The notes below the pieces were generated by a model. That model was not told where the DNA came from and ran no database searches. It was given only the letters and a program-made list of their open reading frames with translations. A stretch of 64,000 nt of DNA. Origin: Clostridia bacterium. GTDB taxonomy: Bacteria > Bacillota > Clostridia > Oscillospirales > Acutalibacteraceae. The stretch spans positions 1 to 64,000 of the forward strand of contig JAFSYM010000155.1 of NCBI GenBank assembly GCA_017450005.1, read 5' to 3'. A program made the position numbers and the translations under genes. Below are positions 19,501-25,823 of this stretch, one piece after another. Each line of letters starts with the position of its first letter. Position 1 is the stretch's first letter.

Positions 19501-20813
19501 CCGCCGTAGGCATTGCCGCTGTCCTTGCGTGCAAATTGGAAATCAACATTATAAATGCCGCTGTCCGTAATCGAACCGGCATTCACGCCGGCAATACCGC
19601 CGTAGACGCCGACGCCGTACAGATGCGCATCCGAGGTTTTTGCGCCGCGAACCGCGCAGTCCGAAATCAAACCGTCATTGACGCCGGCAATGACGCCGAC
19701 GCGATGACCGTACATCAGATCCGAACCGTGCTGCAGATCGACAGTTGCCGAGCGAATAACCGATGCTGCGGAACTGCCGTTTTTGCCGAAATTCTTTCCG
19801 GCGACAAACCCGATCGATCCGGCGACGCTGCCTTTGCCTGAGATAACCGAGTCGCTGTCCTCACTGCCGAGGGATACAATCCGCATTCCGGAAATCAGGA
19901 CATCAGCAATCTCGCCGCGGTTCTGTCCCGCGATCACACCGACAAAAGATCTGCCGCCTTTGACGAAGACACCCTTGTTTGCGTCGGATCCTTTTACTGT
20001 AAAGTTATAAACCTTGCCGGCATTATCTGCCACAGCAAGGGCTGCGCCGTGATACACACGGCCGGAGGCAAGGTCGGAGAGATAACTCTGCGCGTTGGAA
20101 TTCTCCTTGCAGACACCGACACGCGCATCGAGCACGCAGTCTTTCATGGTAATATTCTGCAGCGTACCGAAGTTCTGCACCGCCAATACAGCAAAAGCAC
20201 CGTCGGATTCGTGGTTGACGCGAATCGTGCAATCTTCCAGAACCAGGTTTCTGACAGCGGAGTTTGCATTGATGACGCCGAAAACGGCAGCCGTCGTTTT
20301 CCCGTTCGGAACAGCCAGATTCATCCCGTACAACTTGTGATTGCGGCCGTCGAGATCGAAGCGGACATTGGCGTTGCCGGAAAGCGTCGCCTTCGCGGAA
20401 ACGAGCGAATACACGCCGTCCGAATTGGTAAACTGATAAAAACGCGCGCCGCTCAAATCAATATCGGCAGACAGCGCAAAATATTTGGCATTGGATGATT
20501 CAAAGTTGATGTACCGGTTCATCAGCAGCAGGTCCTTCAGCGAACCGATCATATATGGGCTGGACTCTGTACCGGCACCGGAAAGCCCGGTCGGGACTTT
20601 TTGTACGTCAAGAGCAGCGCCCTCAACGGAGACAGACTTGGCAGAACCCGCATACTGCGCAGCGCGCGTTTCGGAAATAGACGATGCGTCGGAGACATCG
20701 CCGGTCGCAGAAACGCCGGTAGCTTTGGCGGAAACCATACCTGAGGATGCAGAAATCACCATAGATGCTGCAAGCATTGCTGCCAGCATACGCATTCCCA
20801 TCTTTTTCTTCAT
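7536..20813 (-). CDS. giant GLUG-repeat beta-helix surface protein, 4425 aa
   Basis: A single uninterrupted 13.3-kb frame. An N-terminal Sec signal (MKKKMGMRMLAAMLAASM, then SAKA) precedes about seven modules. Each module opens with a lead such as GxGTxxxPFLI plus a Leu-rich helix (leads near residues 76, 641, 971, 1745, 2400, 3105 and 3760). Each continues with dozens of GG(I/L)(V/A)G-type GLUG turns that build right-handed beta-helices. Such proteins are adhesins or matrix components. The C-terminus (about 4200-4425) is a distinct beta domain, with no LPXTG, membrane helix, choline-binding or SLH motif. It carries an ordinary Sec signal, not an AWF signal. GGAGGT stands 10 bases before the ATG. 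Two hairpins lie in the leader. Confidence 0.88.
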   Translation of the reverse strand: MKKKMGMRMLAAMLAASMVISASSGMVSAKATGVSATGDVSDASSISETRAAQYAGSAKSVSVEGAALDVQKVPTGLSGAGTESSPYMIGSLKDLLLMNRYINFESSNAKYFALSADIDLSGARFYQFTNSDGVYSLVSAKATLSGNANVRFDLDGRNHKLYGMNLAVPNGKTTAAVFGVINANSAVRNLVLEDCTIRVNHESDGAFAVLAVQNFGTLQNITMKDCVLDARVGVCKENSNAQSYLSDLASGRVYHGAALAVADNAGKVYNFTVKGSDANKGVFVKGGRSFVGVIAGQNRGEIADVLISGMRIVSLGSEDSDSVISGKGSVAGSIGFVAGKNFGKNGSSAASVIRSATVDLQHGSDLMYGHRVGVIAGVNDGLISDCAVRGAKTSDAHLYGVGVYGGIAGVNAGSITDSGIYNVDFQFARKDSGNAYGGIAGENSGTITDCVASGSAGNSADSAASVGGVIGTVKSGTSISGNYALVSVPARGDHCGAVIGKDGSAAYVGHTNYWSSAVSGLLGAAPGMTSADGDLTCATAVVHVSAGKGAATVPASALQQRWSGSKAVLSADLSDTVSATSDAIRVRASGSSVNLSSSEAGAFGDLQYSVSLSAPAGVRGEQATARVSVPVYVTESAGNGAGTSAKNPIVLTSYSQMKMMKYAPDAHYRLGADITLGDDWMPVAFTGTLDGNGHTLYISMPVFSSVRGSRNDRVTDDHWISLSTNLASGYIYELNLVPVSRVDGGAFGTVSNATLRDIKYAASTEYEDGFVLLSASRSGALIDTLSGNDFLYGCSVSVPIAVTAMKSDGIAALAGCVTADHLLAQQCSAASLISLDKNLSKVGGLFGDMSAVHGSAKLVGCSATGCVYVTASVKDVLAKIMIGAAGNTVTAEGCSYRAASVSGCSAAVSAAPFTAGIREIKDAPKTAGSKAAPEEIIIPEVLEEDNLDTASFNDFELDPYTENGNTVYRLQSKADMENLAGLIADVATARTAIYELCADINMQGDTLMMSDSAATAFEGTFRGATKPGGGKYTIYNFTISSTSVAAGMFCYANGATFDNFGIGVSGASYSVTASSTQAGLALLVGFADYNGSTGTNTQCSFTNIDITNCLVSSTKYAATTVSLSNVSQAGALVGCLWSAATGSIYTIDHITVKDTTVKNDGTGGAWAIGGLIGDSRCASGTVCIGGTGARSIVMEHVTVRGFGWVGGILGKAGNVLPSSSANQTTGIVSPSDNSGILIRNAVVCGNANGDSLISAGAGDGYGGSVGGVVASETVAIGNASITGCTVSDTSIVSNNDVSSVTNYYTETGGIAGHFGGTVQNCTVEDCTITSCTPGGIVGRSSRKAASAAGTHLEITNCKVIGETTINTPSEIGSSNAEGGGIVSGGRVAEIVVEQCGVGPDVSVSGSFKYFGGIVGYSASSTSGSYWSTTISNCVSYASVNITEKTINQSAVGGVIGYSLLYANKLKISDCVVGGMLDLAAPDSTGSNSGGYVGGVIGWMGSYTNCTDLIKNCTVMASLNSRIQNPAAEKSGKLIGNVNGAATGFLAQTNLPNVLPGNVISSEPASDDCSYIGSYGTSTKTPFDNLGRTISSVTDINRPTRNTSDPTLSATFPYIHNSTDPVEIDGDVSAVASVTPTNVASVARLASYNHTDASVPMYAGWTSTSNNIVAVKDTSTTSTVVIEGKKSDSAGVRSAYTIACSAGAGTAVSDANGLFLIPGTNEVALIHALIPVTCSNIAGVTLSGSGTSSDPFLIHNLDELDSLRSRDLSLGEYYAIANDIIIDPSVFENGGDYYKDGSFFQPIIGKNDTVFNGTLTGAYDTANAQIDSTGAVIHTISGLQIGGSASNTGVFAQTNGATIKNIEFSGATISSSGSKVGLVVGDVTNTTFDKIHVTALQTEDPDTHEITTTNTTVSGTNTVYAGTLAAYAVDAKVTNTVVSDVSVSGAYFTGGLFGHAHASGTANRENSIKGTTITNLTVSSLQTTYNGKVDAAAGIAAEFAGTLGDTGSANATTISGTGSITGSVASGLVGLVDETGDGVCAIQNASISGTYAITSTRSVLAQAAAAGVVGKVRKDNSDDGTATPAVDLDIADCTIGSGVTITALYYAGGILGSSGLVNGTIDIDDCQTQASVQASAAVGTLAGRVYDLDGLHIDDCTAAGSLTITGSTPQATQGAIGGVIGLAENHAKSSVTALVSDTLIIVQQGSAASHGVIIGSVTTGVLPTNLANSPFDHVYYSSYQQGVMSERKDSITAYHLCGDGAVSETYTAYAATCFDMQEQIMYKAGTNEYVKRLPLTAEPLQLASDSIYLSSTFTDDNSGDSKYLFESFLAPTSVSGDTFSFVLDSIHPENQSETLFTYDAVTRTFTLVDSGEDPAVFDYQNGIKVCFFVNASNIKGEGTPSAPFLIEEIGHLKFVMKYPTSCFILARDLDFSSTAGEAGPDWAAAWDVQEASGDPEVTNDWLHTLMTTPFSGHLDGEFYENYDENNSTNSTYPGYYGSMVHHSIKNLSVSSGADLVGFFPTLASGAVVQNLTFSGCSFTSTAARSGGSAGNAGVLTGESSATTVSGIKVESSTVSANGHAGAIAGVSFGTISDCLVDSGTSVTSQHCAGGIVGGGASVTNCRVQGACVITGTQYAGGIIGGTMNLGTAAQDGEWPNNSGYTAQRAALVDASISGCSVAGSTVQTAETTTASRAGGILGCAEYGDSDYRTISITNCKVDAVDTPAANRSSITANVDSTDATKQQNTAGGILGYMQPYYSGLEISGCQSYANVRVYGASLDDGQTFTSAAAIFGGSEVGTYYQIYHDGALAFRMVNNVGSGAVYSPMYAGGIVGIVRFTLTSSYKSYKIPNLSGTPTSSDAFMSGNIVSCTFEQTAGNTTNTINDSVKYFGILFGKVYTNTFADGATAANYENRIFDNYFSGDVCNTGNGNENIGAYGDPSGITACILYDVAEGLNPANNEIPPSSFTIGNGYPDSGYTFDEAMIGKSADDTYPATINKPAHLIFNQVSITKSGNTASVDFAAASGTNTLLVWSGAAAAQQHTLSLSVYATPATSQYYSASISATALDGLKAVSLSIAKDPGRAKNHKLVADLGYGLLVDIPLSSGSTEDGSIAHPFTIPDAETFADYFFGVSAADSQFTYLGNHYLQTADISFADILIEIGKLDSSTARSTHFSPIGSSATGGSFYGGYDGGGFRIYDFRYSTKDNNADVNIEDVGLFGYVSDVVAEQTGDYRLRNLHIELASGVYGLDGTTSTAAAATSNAYDLASVCGGTNTGGLVGRYVSNLPIKNCSVVYGCVRSDHYAGGLVGTVQHGRLVNCFTSTMVRVYDDLNTVDIPATIPLETYCAGGLIGAQAINQLASTYFENCFSSSDVLAPKFASGFLGHVDADRFVELNNCACTATTTCFAKVKQGASQNVEYDDFGTPLVIGHKGDPSHTVGGYVTASNVFVGGLNATEYANLGSGTTVSQKYPTLFGDGVLRNGSGNIFYDAETIGRITIPNGTAIPSILRADGSLYDGWDTSTATPAANQGWVTSAGKTTADLVDADFDGFSQDTVNWSYTEGLYPVLQMKVAAQGETVDAYDAFSTSQDPYYTAFSKFASLPVFVDEREADDVEASRTYFGITYPTYLPTSFAGESNVTISVASSTYTAGNNGTYSSSYDYKLVGNGAVTAGVVHGNTDMDTDLLFNTHIADKTFILRNTYLDYGSWHNAVTRNLKSPYIQASAGLLSHTVEDNGGTQTVTVPIFRQIRIGLRGSRNTVYIATERQLRALSSADIGKFAPLSSAVSTNKNIRLCADIEMRPAPTGSETDQRVSFTPIANYKGGSGDSSEGAFSFDGCNCSIDNLYIDTVNDGISGNETNTGLFSVLGGTGAGDSLRISNLILRNVDITGGDSTGALIGKGDKHSKVDNCMVIGGTVTGGDQTGGMIGSIPVDGDGSTQSLKRLAVVGVDVTGTTSNASSMGVGLLAGSLSKVSVDSVYAVGNVTSNANYVGGLAGNVNNVTTSGVVTSGYVQTTLPAGKAGGVFGTMLGASTLNNAESTAFVKGGDGAMLGGIVGNRSAGTIARVVFAGSLSAMSDAGTGARSTICGSGTTGITTAIYDTSLNTASLASDSTYTGLMTDQIISGSDYSLDSTWTFDTANEYYPNPVSIVSVKAKDSPDTLDHVISEEFKAGLSFALARIDFSYAGSAGTADYYTQISALSPVGENANDTVALVSTGYVTNTPSKSYLVNPQSGSTTVANQLVSNAYEKDKMTDVRAELSTASGATFEGVAAHTIYRYLEVPVVRTVQVTYEIGYASGLTATGANTIGLSLITDRSGTKYASNAVTSQSQDVNNGNSVQFEKLLCQSGISVNTILPDGYTATYSVPTNNTSHTTSGAVWDSTNNCIDISGVSDDYSDTVNVRLIVTISKDPGWGLRDLTAALPGTVSGS

Positions 20814-20841
20814 AATCTCGATTACCTCCGACGAAATCGTG

Positions 20842-20887
20842 TGTAAAGTCGTCTGACTTTACATGTTGTAAAGCTATTTGCTTTACG
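20842..20887 (-). promoter_or_regulatory. tandem hairpins in the leader of the giant surface-protein gene
   Basis: Two adjacent inverted repeats share the same arm core. GTAAAGTC/GACTTTAC at 20843-20862 has a 4-base loop. GTAAAGC/GCTTTAC at 20868-20886 has a 5-base loop. They lie 30-75 bases before the giant gene start, just upstream of its GGAGGT ribosome site. There is no T run on the coding side, so they are not simple terminators. They could protect the mRNA, bind a regulator or act as a leader switch. Confidence 0.6.
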
Positions 20888-20920
20888 CTTCAGCATCCGC
20901 TGATCCGGCTATCTGTAAGT

Positions 20921-22987
20921 TCAATCCTCGGTCGAAGCGTCCGCTTTCGGCTTCGCTTTTGCGGCGGCTGCTTTTTCTTTGGCTTTTTGCGCCGCCTTCT
21001 GCCTGGCAAGACGTTCCTTTTCCTTCAGTTTCTCACGTGCGAGACGCTCTTTTTCTTTTTGCTTCTCACGTGCGATGCGTTCCTTTTCTTTGAGCGCAGC
21101 TCTCTCTTTTGCCTGACGTTCCTTTTCCTTCTCACGTGCAGCGGCAGCCTTTTCCTTGGCAAGCTGCGCTGCCCTCTCTCTGGCTAAGCGCTCTTTTTCT
21201 CTCTGTTTCTCACGCGCAACGCGATCCTTTTCCTTCTGCTTCTCGCGTGCAATACGATCTTTCTCTGCCTGCGCGGCCTTTGCTTTGGCTTGGCGTTCTT
21301 TCTCTTTCTCCTTGGCAAGACGTTCTTTTTCGGCCTGTGCAGCCTTCGCCTTTGCCTGGCGTTCTTTCTCTTTCTCCTTGGCAAGACGTTCTTTTTCGGC
21401 CTGTGCAGCCTTCGCCTTTGCCTGACGTTCTTTCTCTTTCTCTTTGGCGGCAGCAGCTTTTTCTTTCTGAAGCTGCGCGGCCTTTTCTCTGGCCAGACGC
21501 GCCTTCTCTTTTTCCTTCTCTTTGGCGAGACGTTCTTTTTCCTTCTGCCTGGCGATCGCAGCCTGTCTGGCTAAGCGCTCTTTTTCCTTCTTGGCCTGCA
21601 GGGCGGCAAGCTCTCTTTCTTTGCGCTCCTTCTCTTTCTGAATGCGCAAACGTTCTTTCTCTTTTGCCGCAAGCTCGGCAGCCTTCTCTTTTTCGCGGCG
21701 CGCCTTCTCTCGGGCCTTCTCGCGCGCGAGGCGTTCTTTTTCTTTCTGCTTCTCGCGCTCGATACGCGCCTTTTCCATTGCCTTGCGGCGCTTTTCGATA
21801 TCTTTCTGACGCTGGATCTCAGCCAGTCTCTTGGCTTCGATCTCGGCCTTTCTCGCATTTTCCGCTTCGAGAGCTCTGGCGATCGCGTCGTGAATCTTCT
21901 GCTCACCGGCAATCTTCTTCTTGCTTACGCGCTTGAGTTCATCGACGAAGACCTTGCGGATCTCGACCTCTTCCATATCGTAGTTGAGGACAAGCTCTTC
22001 GGCCAGTCGCTTGAGCATCTTCGGCTTCACCCTGCGCTGGCGGATCTTACCCTGAATATTCTCTTCCTCGACCGTGTTGTTCTTAAGGAGCATGTAGTTC
22101 GTCGTAAAGATCCGATACAGATCATCACGGTATTCGTCGCTGACCATTTCATCGGTCTCTTTGGCAATGATCTCATAACCAACCTCGTTATAGGCGGAAA
22201 TGAACTGCCAAAGATCCAGGCAGGCGCGGAAGTTGACGTCCTTGCTGATAACGTTGGTGCGCATGATGGGCGGACGAACAGGCGTACAGCCCTGCAGGTC
22301 GCGCATGAACGCGGAATGTGCAAACTCGTTGACGATGCGCTTGATACGCTCGATACGCTCGAACGCTGTAGCGTCCTTGGTATCCTTGATGTCGCCGTCG
22401 CTGTGCTCGTCGCTGGACTTGGTGGAGATCTCCAGTCTGTAGGTGATCTGCTCGCGGCCGTTTTCGATGTCGCTGCTCATTTTCATCGACGCCATAGACT
22501 CATCGCTGTCGAGAGAAAACAGAACGTCGTAGCGCTGGTCGACAAACCGCTGCAGATTCTTCAGAAGCGTGAAGATGAAACGGTTTTCGTAGATCTCGAA
22601 GCTTTCCTCACGGAACACGTTCAGGATCTGGCTGGGGGTCACGCGGTCGCCGTCGACGCGGGCGATCATGCTGGTATGCTGTGCAAGGTGGCGCACAGAC
22701 TCCGCCGTGATCTTACGCGCGCGCTCGATCGGCACGATTTCTTCTTCCTGGACGATGAACTTACGGGGATTACGAATGATCGTATCCAACGGAATGATGC
22801 ATCTTTCAATGGCGTCCACCCAGCGCAGGTCAATCTTTTTTTCAAAGTAACGATTGAACAGGGAGAACTTGTTGTTCCCGGCGCTGATGGCTTCCATCAA
22901 ATGCCGATAATAGTCGTCGCCTTCCACGAGGGACTTCATCATCAATTGATATTCACCGTATAATTCAGAAACCTTTTCGTTGCTCAT
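20921..22987 (-). CDS. DUF2357 (McrC-like N-domain) protein with long charged coiled coil
   Basis: 688 residues. The first 370 form a helical/beta domain with the DUF2357-type segment TPSQILNVFREES followed by YENRFIFTLLKNLQ. DUF2357 is related to the N-terminal part of McrC. From about 375 to 680 there is an uninterrupted Lys/Arg/Glu/Ala coiled coil, including a 22-residue unit (start KERQAKAKAAQAEKER) repeated about three times. No PD-(D/E)XK nuclease motif is visible where McrC would carry one. It is cytosolic, with no signal or membrane helix. It follows the McrB-like ATPase gene by 46 bases, with AAGGGG before its ATG, so the pair is probably one complex. Function is inference. Confidence 0.75.
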   Translation of the reverse strand: MSNEKVSELYGEYQLMMKSLVEGDDYYRHLMEAISAGNNKFSLFNRYFEKKIDLRWVDAIERCIIPLDTIIRNPRKFIVQEEEIVPIERARKITAESVRHLAQHTSMIARVDGDRVTPSQILNVFREESFEIYENRFIFTLLKNLQRFVDQRYDVLFSLDSDESMASMKMSSDIENGREQITYRLEISTKSSDEHSDGDIKDTKDATAFERIERIKRIVNEFAHSAFMRDLQGCTPVRPPIMRTNVISKDVNFRACLDLWQFISAYNEVGYEIIAKETDEMVSDEYRDDLYRIFTTNYMLLKNNTVEEENIQGKIRQRRVKPKMLKRLAEELVLNYDMEEVEIRKVFVDELKRVSKKKIAGEQKIHDAIARALEAENARKAEIEAKRLAEIQRQKDIEKRRKAMEKARIEREKQKEKERLAREKAREKARREKEKAAELAAKEKERLRIQKEKERKERELAALQAKKEKERLARQAAIARQKEKERLAKEKEKEKARLAREKAAQLQKEKAAAAKEKEKERQAKAKAAQAEKERLAKEKEKERQAKAKAAQAEKERLAKEKEKERQAKAKAAQAEKDRIAREKQKEKDRVAREKQREKERLARERAAQLAKEKAAAAREKEKERQAKERAALKEKERIAREKQKEKERLAREKLKEKERLARQKAAQKAKEKAAAAKAKPKADASTED
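21257..21450 (-). repeat. 66-bp coding tandem repeat in the coiled-coil gene
   Basis: Units of 66 bases (22 codons) repeat about three times, with near-identical copies at 21297-21362 and 21363-21428 and more diverged flanks. Identity at third codon positions suggests recent duplication, so coil length may vary between strains. Confidence 0.75.
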
Positions 22988-23033
22988 GTGGCGCTGTCCC
23001 CTTTAGCGTAGTATGGAAAATCACGGAAATAAA

Positions 23034-24605
23034 TCAGATCAGCTTCTGCAGTCTTTCAAGGTATTCCTTGGATTCCTTCATGTTGGACTTGCCGAAGTGC
23101 TTGTTCAGATAGGTAATCAAGCCGCCGATTTCGTCGCGGATGAAGGAAAGGTTGAGCGCTTCAAACTTACGCAGAATCTTGTGGCAGAGCACGAAGTCGA
23201 GACCGTCGATCTCGGTGCCGCCGCAGCCGACGTATGCAGGAACGAAATCTTCCAACTGCTTGACGATACGGTTACCGAACGCAAGGCGGAAATGCTCGAT
23301 CACATAGTCGTCCAGTTCAGCCAGTTTGCGCAGGCTCTCTTCGGAGACCTTGTACTTGACCTTGCACTCTCTGAACATTTCTTCCAGATGCTTGTAGCTG
23401 AGCGTCAGGTTGTCGGTCCAGGGTGCCTCGAAGAACTTACCCTTTGTATTGATGTCGATCGGGATGGCACGGTCGTACACCTTATCGGTCACGGCGAAGG
23501 TGGAGTCGTCGTTATTGATAGTGCCGATGTACCACATGTTTTCGGGCAGTCTCAGTTTGCCGTCGAAGAGGTGCTTCGGGTCAGTGGGCCATACGGACGG
23601 CACAAGGCTGACCACCCACTCATCGCGGCTGGGCATTTCGAGGATGGACAACATCTCGGCGAAGTAGTACTCCACACGAGCGATGTTCATTTCGTCGAGG
23701 ATCGTCAGGAAGATGTCCTCTTTGTATGTAGCTTCATACATCTTTTTAAGCACTTCGGTCTCGTTGAAGCGCTTGGTGAATTCGTTGAAGTAGCCAAACA
23801 GCTCGGTACGGTCACGCCAGGACGGCTGGACGGAAGCGATCGTCGCGTCGTTCTGCAGGAACTTGCCGAAGGAGTACGGAAGCGAAGTTTTACCGGTACC
23901 GGAAATACCCTGCAGGATGATCAGACGCGTGGAAGCGAATGCAGCAAGGAACAGGCGGATGGTATTGGGTTCATAGTACAGACCCATGCGGGAAGCCGCG
24001 AAGTTTCTGTACATCTCCACGATTTCGGGCAGTGTGATGTCGTTGTTGTACACAGGCGGCTGATAATCCGCGAGCTCAAGGTCGACCTGCGTCAGCTTGT
24101 AGAAACGGCTGTAATCTTCGTCGAGCGCGGCGTCGCCGTCTGCGGCACCTTCCTCACCCTCGGCGGCCGCTTCACCGGCAGAACCGTCGGGCGCTTCGAG
24201 ATAGGGACTCTCGCCCGGACGAAGACCGAGCTGGGAAACCTTCATGGCAAGGATCTTTTCTTTTTCAAGCGTGAGTTTGATGACTTCGCGGTTGAGGGTG
24301 GCCACTTCGTTGAGCAGCTCTTCCTGATCCACGACAGTCTTGCGGAAGCGGATGTACTTCTTGCAAAGCAGCACGATCAGGAAGATGATGCCGGCCAGAA
24401 CAGCCAGAACCAGAATGATCGCGAGAATCGCAAGAACAATACCGCCTGCGCCAAGCTCGGAGGAATAACTCTTGAAGATGGTGATGTACTTCGGGATATT
24501 GAAGATATTGGCAATGCCCAGGCCAATACCCTTGAGAATACCCCAGAACCCTTTCACGACGAACTGGTTCAAGAAATCACCCATGAATTTTACGATAGCT
24601 CCCAT
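23034..24605 (-). CDS. membrane-anchored McrB-like AAA+ ATPase
   Basis: About 523 residues. A membrane helix (about 53-81) is followed by a short coiled coil, an acidic Ala/Glu/Gly linker and an AAA+ domain. Walker A is GISGTGKTS (about 234-242). A strand QPSWRDRTELFGYFN, Walker B LDEMN (303-307) with IARVEYYFAEML, and the sensor TINNDDS follow. The QPSW/DEMN combination is that of the McrB/MoxR branch, which remodels partner proteins or translocates nucleic acid. Here the DNA-recognition domain is replaced by a membrane anchor. I chose ATG 24605 (AGGTGG 8 bases upstream) over GTG 24617. It is followed by its DUF2357 partner. A role in envelope assembly is inferred from the locus. Confidence 0.82.
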   Translation of the reverse strand: MGAIVKFMGDFLNQFVVKGFWGILKGIGLGIANIFNIPKYITIFKSYSSELGAGGIVLAILAIILVLAVLAGIIFLIVLLCKKYIRFRKTVVDQEELLNEVATLNREVIKLTLEKEKILAMKVSQLGLRPGESPYLEAPDGSAGEAAAEGEEGAADGDAALDEDYSRFYKLTQVDLELADYQPPVYNNDITLPEIVEMYRNFAASRMGLYYEPNTIRLFLAAFASTRLIILQGISGTGKTSLPYSFGKFLQNDATIASVQPSWRDRTELFGYFNEFTKRFNETEVLKKMYEATYKEDIFLTILDEMNIARVEYYFAEMLSILEMPSRDEWVVSLVPSVWPTDPKHLFDGKLRLPENMWYIGTINNDDSTFAVTDKVYDRAIPIDINTKGKFFEAPWTDNLTLSYKHLEEMFRECKVKYKVSEESLRKLAELDDYVIEHFRLAFGNRIVKQLEDFVPAYVGCGGTEIDGLDFVLCHKILRKFEALNLSFIRDEIGGLITYLNKHFGKSNMKESKEYLERLQKLI

Positions 24606-24681
24606 ACTCAAGTCCACCTTTTCCTTGAATTTTGTTATGGTTTTGTTTACTTATAATATGTATATAAATATCCGCAGATAT

Positions 24682-25659
24682 TCAGCCCTCACTGTCTTCC
24701 GGTCCGGAAGGGCTTTGCGGCGGCTCGGCAGAATCTTTCTTTTCGGATGACTCTGACTCGCCCTCGCCCGCTTTCTGCTGCTGCGCCAGGAATTCCGCGA
24801 TGATCGCCTTGATCTTGGCGGCCTCCGCCTCTTCCTTGGCAGCCTGCTCGGCTTCCTTCTGTTTTTGCAGATACTCCTCGATGATGGCCTGTTTTTTGGC
24901 CTCTTCCTGTGCCTGCTGCTGCAGATACTCCTGAATCACGCGCTGCTTGTCGGCATCGTCGATCGGTACGTTCGGATCGAGCTGCACGGGCGGGATGTAT
25001 GTGCCGCCTGCCGCGCCGCGCTGCGCCGCAACCACGTCGCTGACGAGCTGGATGCGCTCCTGACGCGCACGTTCCTCTGCCTCAAGCAGCATCTGCTTTT
25101 TGCGCTTCTGCGCGGAATTCGCGTAACTGACCGCCTGTGCGATGATGATAATCGCCGAAGGGATCACGACGCAAAGCAGAATGCCTGTAGGCGAGTTGAT
25201 GAAATCCACAACAGCGCCGAGTCGGGAGATTTTTTTGCCGGTATACTCGCCGATGATATTGTTGCTGTACAAGCCTTTTCTATCTTTAGCAGCGGCATTA
25301 TCGCCCTTGGTAACATATCGATCCCTTGTCTCTCCATGATTCACTTCGACGATACGGTGCGTGTTGATGAACCGCAAACCGGAACTGTCGTATGCGAAAA
25401 AGGATACGATGTCTCCGTCCTTAAAGCGCTCGGTCGGTTTCGTCACGCGGATCACGATCAGGTCGTCTTCCTTAAAGACCGGCTCCATGGAGTCGCTCTG
25501 CACGGAAAGAACAGCATAACCGAAGATATTTGCAACGCCCGAAGAAGATTTCATCGAAACGATGACGAGAAAGCAGATCAGAATGGCAAACACAAGAACG
25601 ATCGAAGAAATGATATTGGCTATGGTTGATACCAAATTCTTTTCGTTCTGATTCTTCAT
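24682..25659 (-). CDS. SipW-type signal peptidase with long cytosolic repeat tail
   Basis: 325 residues, about twice the usual size. The catalytic half has a helix (about 11-35), Ser57 in SDSMEP, His101 in NTHRIV, TKGDN (117-121) and a second helix near 158-180. From about 185 a Gln/Glu/Lys/Ala-rich cytosolic tail carries repeats of the type [IV]IxE[YF]LxxQ (VIQEYLQQQ, IIEEYLQKQ, IIAEFLAQQQ). The tail ends in a Ser/Pro/Glu segment. The same motif recurs in the tail of the peptidase at 27337-28239. The tail could bind the nearby cytosolic coiled-coil protein or ATPase. AGAGGAT precedes the ATG. Confidence 0.88.
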   Translation of the reverse strand: MKNQNEKNLVSTIANIISSIVLVFAILICFLVIVSMKSSSGVANIFGYAVLSVQSDSMEPVFKEDDLIVIRVTKPTERFKDGDIVSFFAYDSSGLRFINTHRIVEVNHGETRDRYVTKGDNAAAKDRKGLYSNNIIGEYTGKKISRLGAVVDFINSPTGILLCVVIPSAIIIIAQAVSYANSAQKRKKQMLLEAEERARQERIQLVSDVVAAQRGAAGGTYIPPVQLDPNVPIDDADKQRVIQEYLQQQAQEEAKKQAIIEEYLQKQKEAEQAAKEEAEAAKIKAIIAEFLAQQQKAGEGESESSEKKDSAEPPQSPSGPEDSEG

Positions 25660-25744
25660 TGCAGATCCTCTGTTTAGTTAATTCTAATGCGGTCATTTAC
25701 ATGTTGACCGGAACAGCCCATAAATCACCGCATTTTCCCTCTAT

Positions 25745-25771
25745 GCGGGGCGGATATGGCGTCCGCCCCGC
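25745..25771. repeat. 10-bp GC-rich intergenic inverted repeat
   Basis: GCGGGGCGGA and TCCGCCCCGC form a perfect 10-bp stem with a 7-base loop between the AWF protein gene and the next peptidase gene. Neither side has a T run. It may be a REP-like element or an mRNA-stabilising hairpin in the operon. Confidence 0.6.
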
Positions 25772-25823
25772 CTGAAAAGGGTTTTGTCAAAAATGGCTTA
25801 TGTAATAATACAGGATCTGTAAA

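Noticed and set aside
20842..20887. Possible CRISPR start, because short GTAAAG-containing repeats occur in tandem
   Set aside because: Only two units, each an inverted repeat rather than a direct repeat with spacers, and no cas genes are present.
20921..24605. Calling the AAA+/DUF2357 pair a standard McrBC restriction system
   Set aside because: No DNA-recognition domain and no PD-(D/E)XK nuclease are visible, and the ATPase has a membrane helix.
25745..25771. Terminator between the AWF gene and the peptidase gene
   Set aside because: Strong stem but no T run on either strand, and operon genes continue after it.
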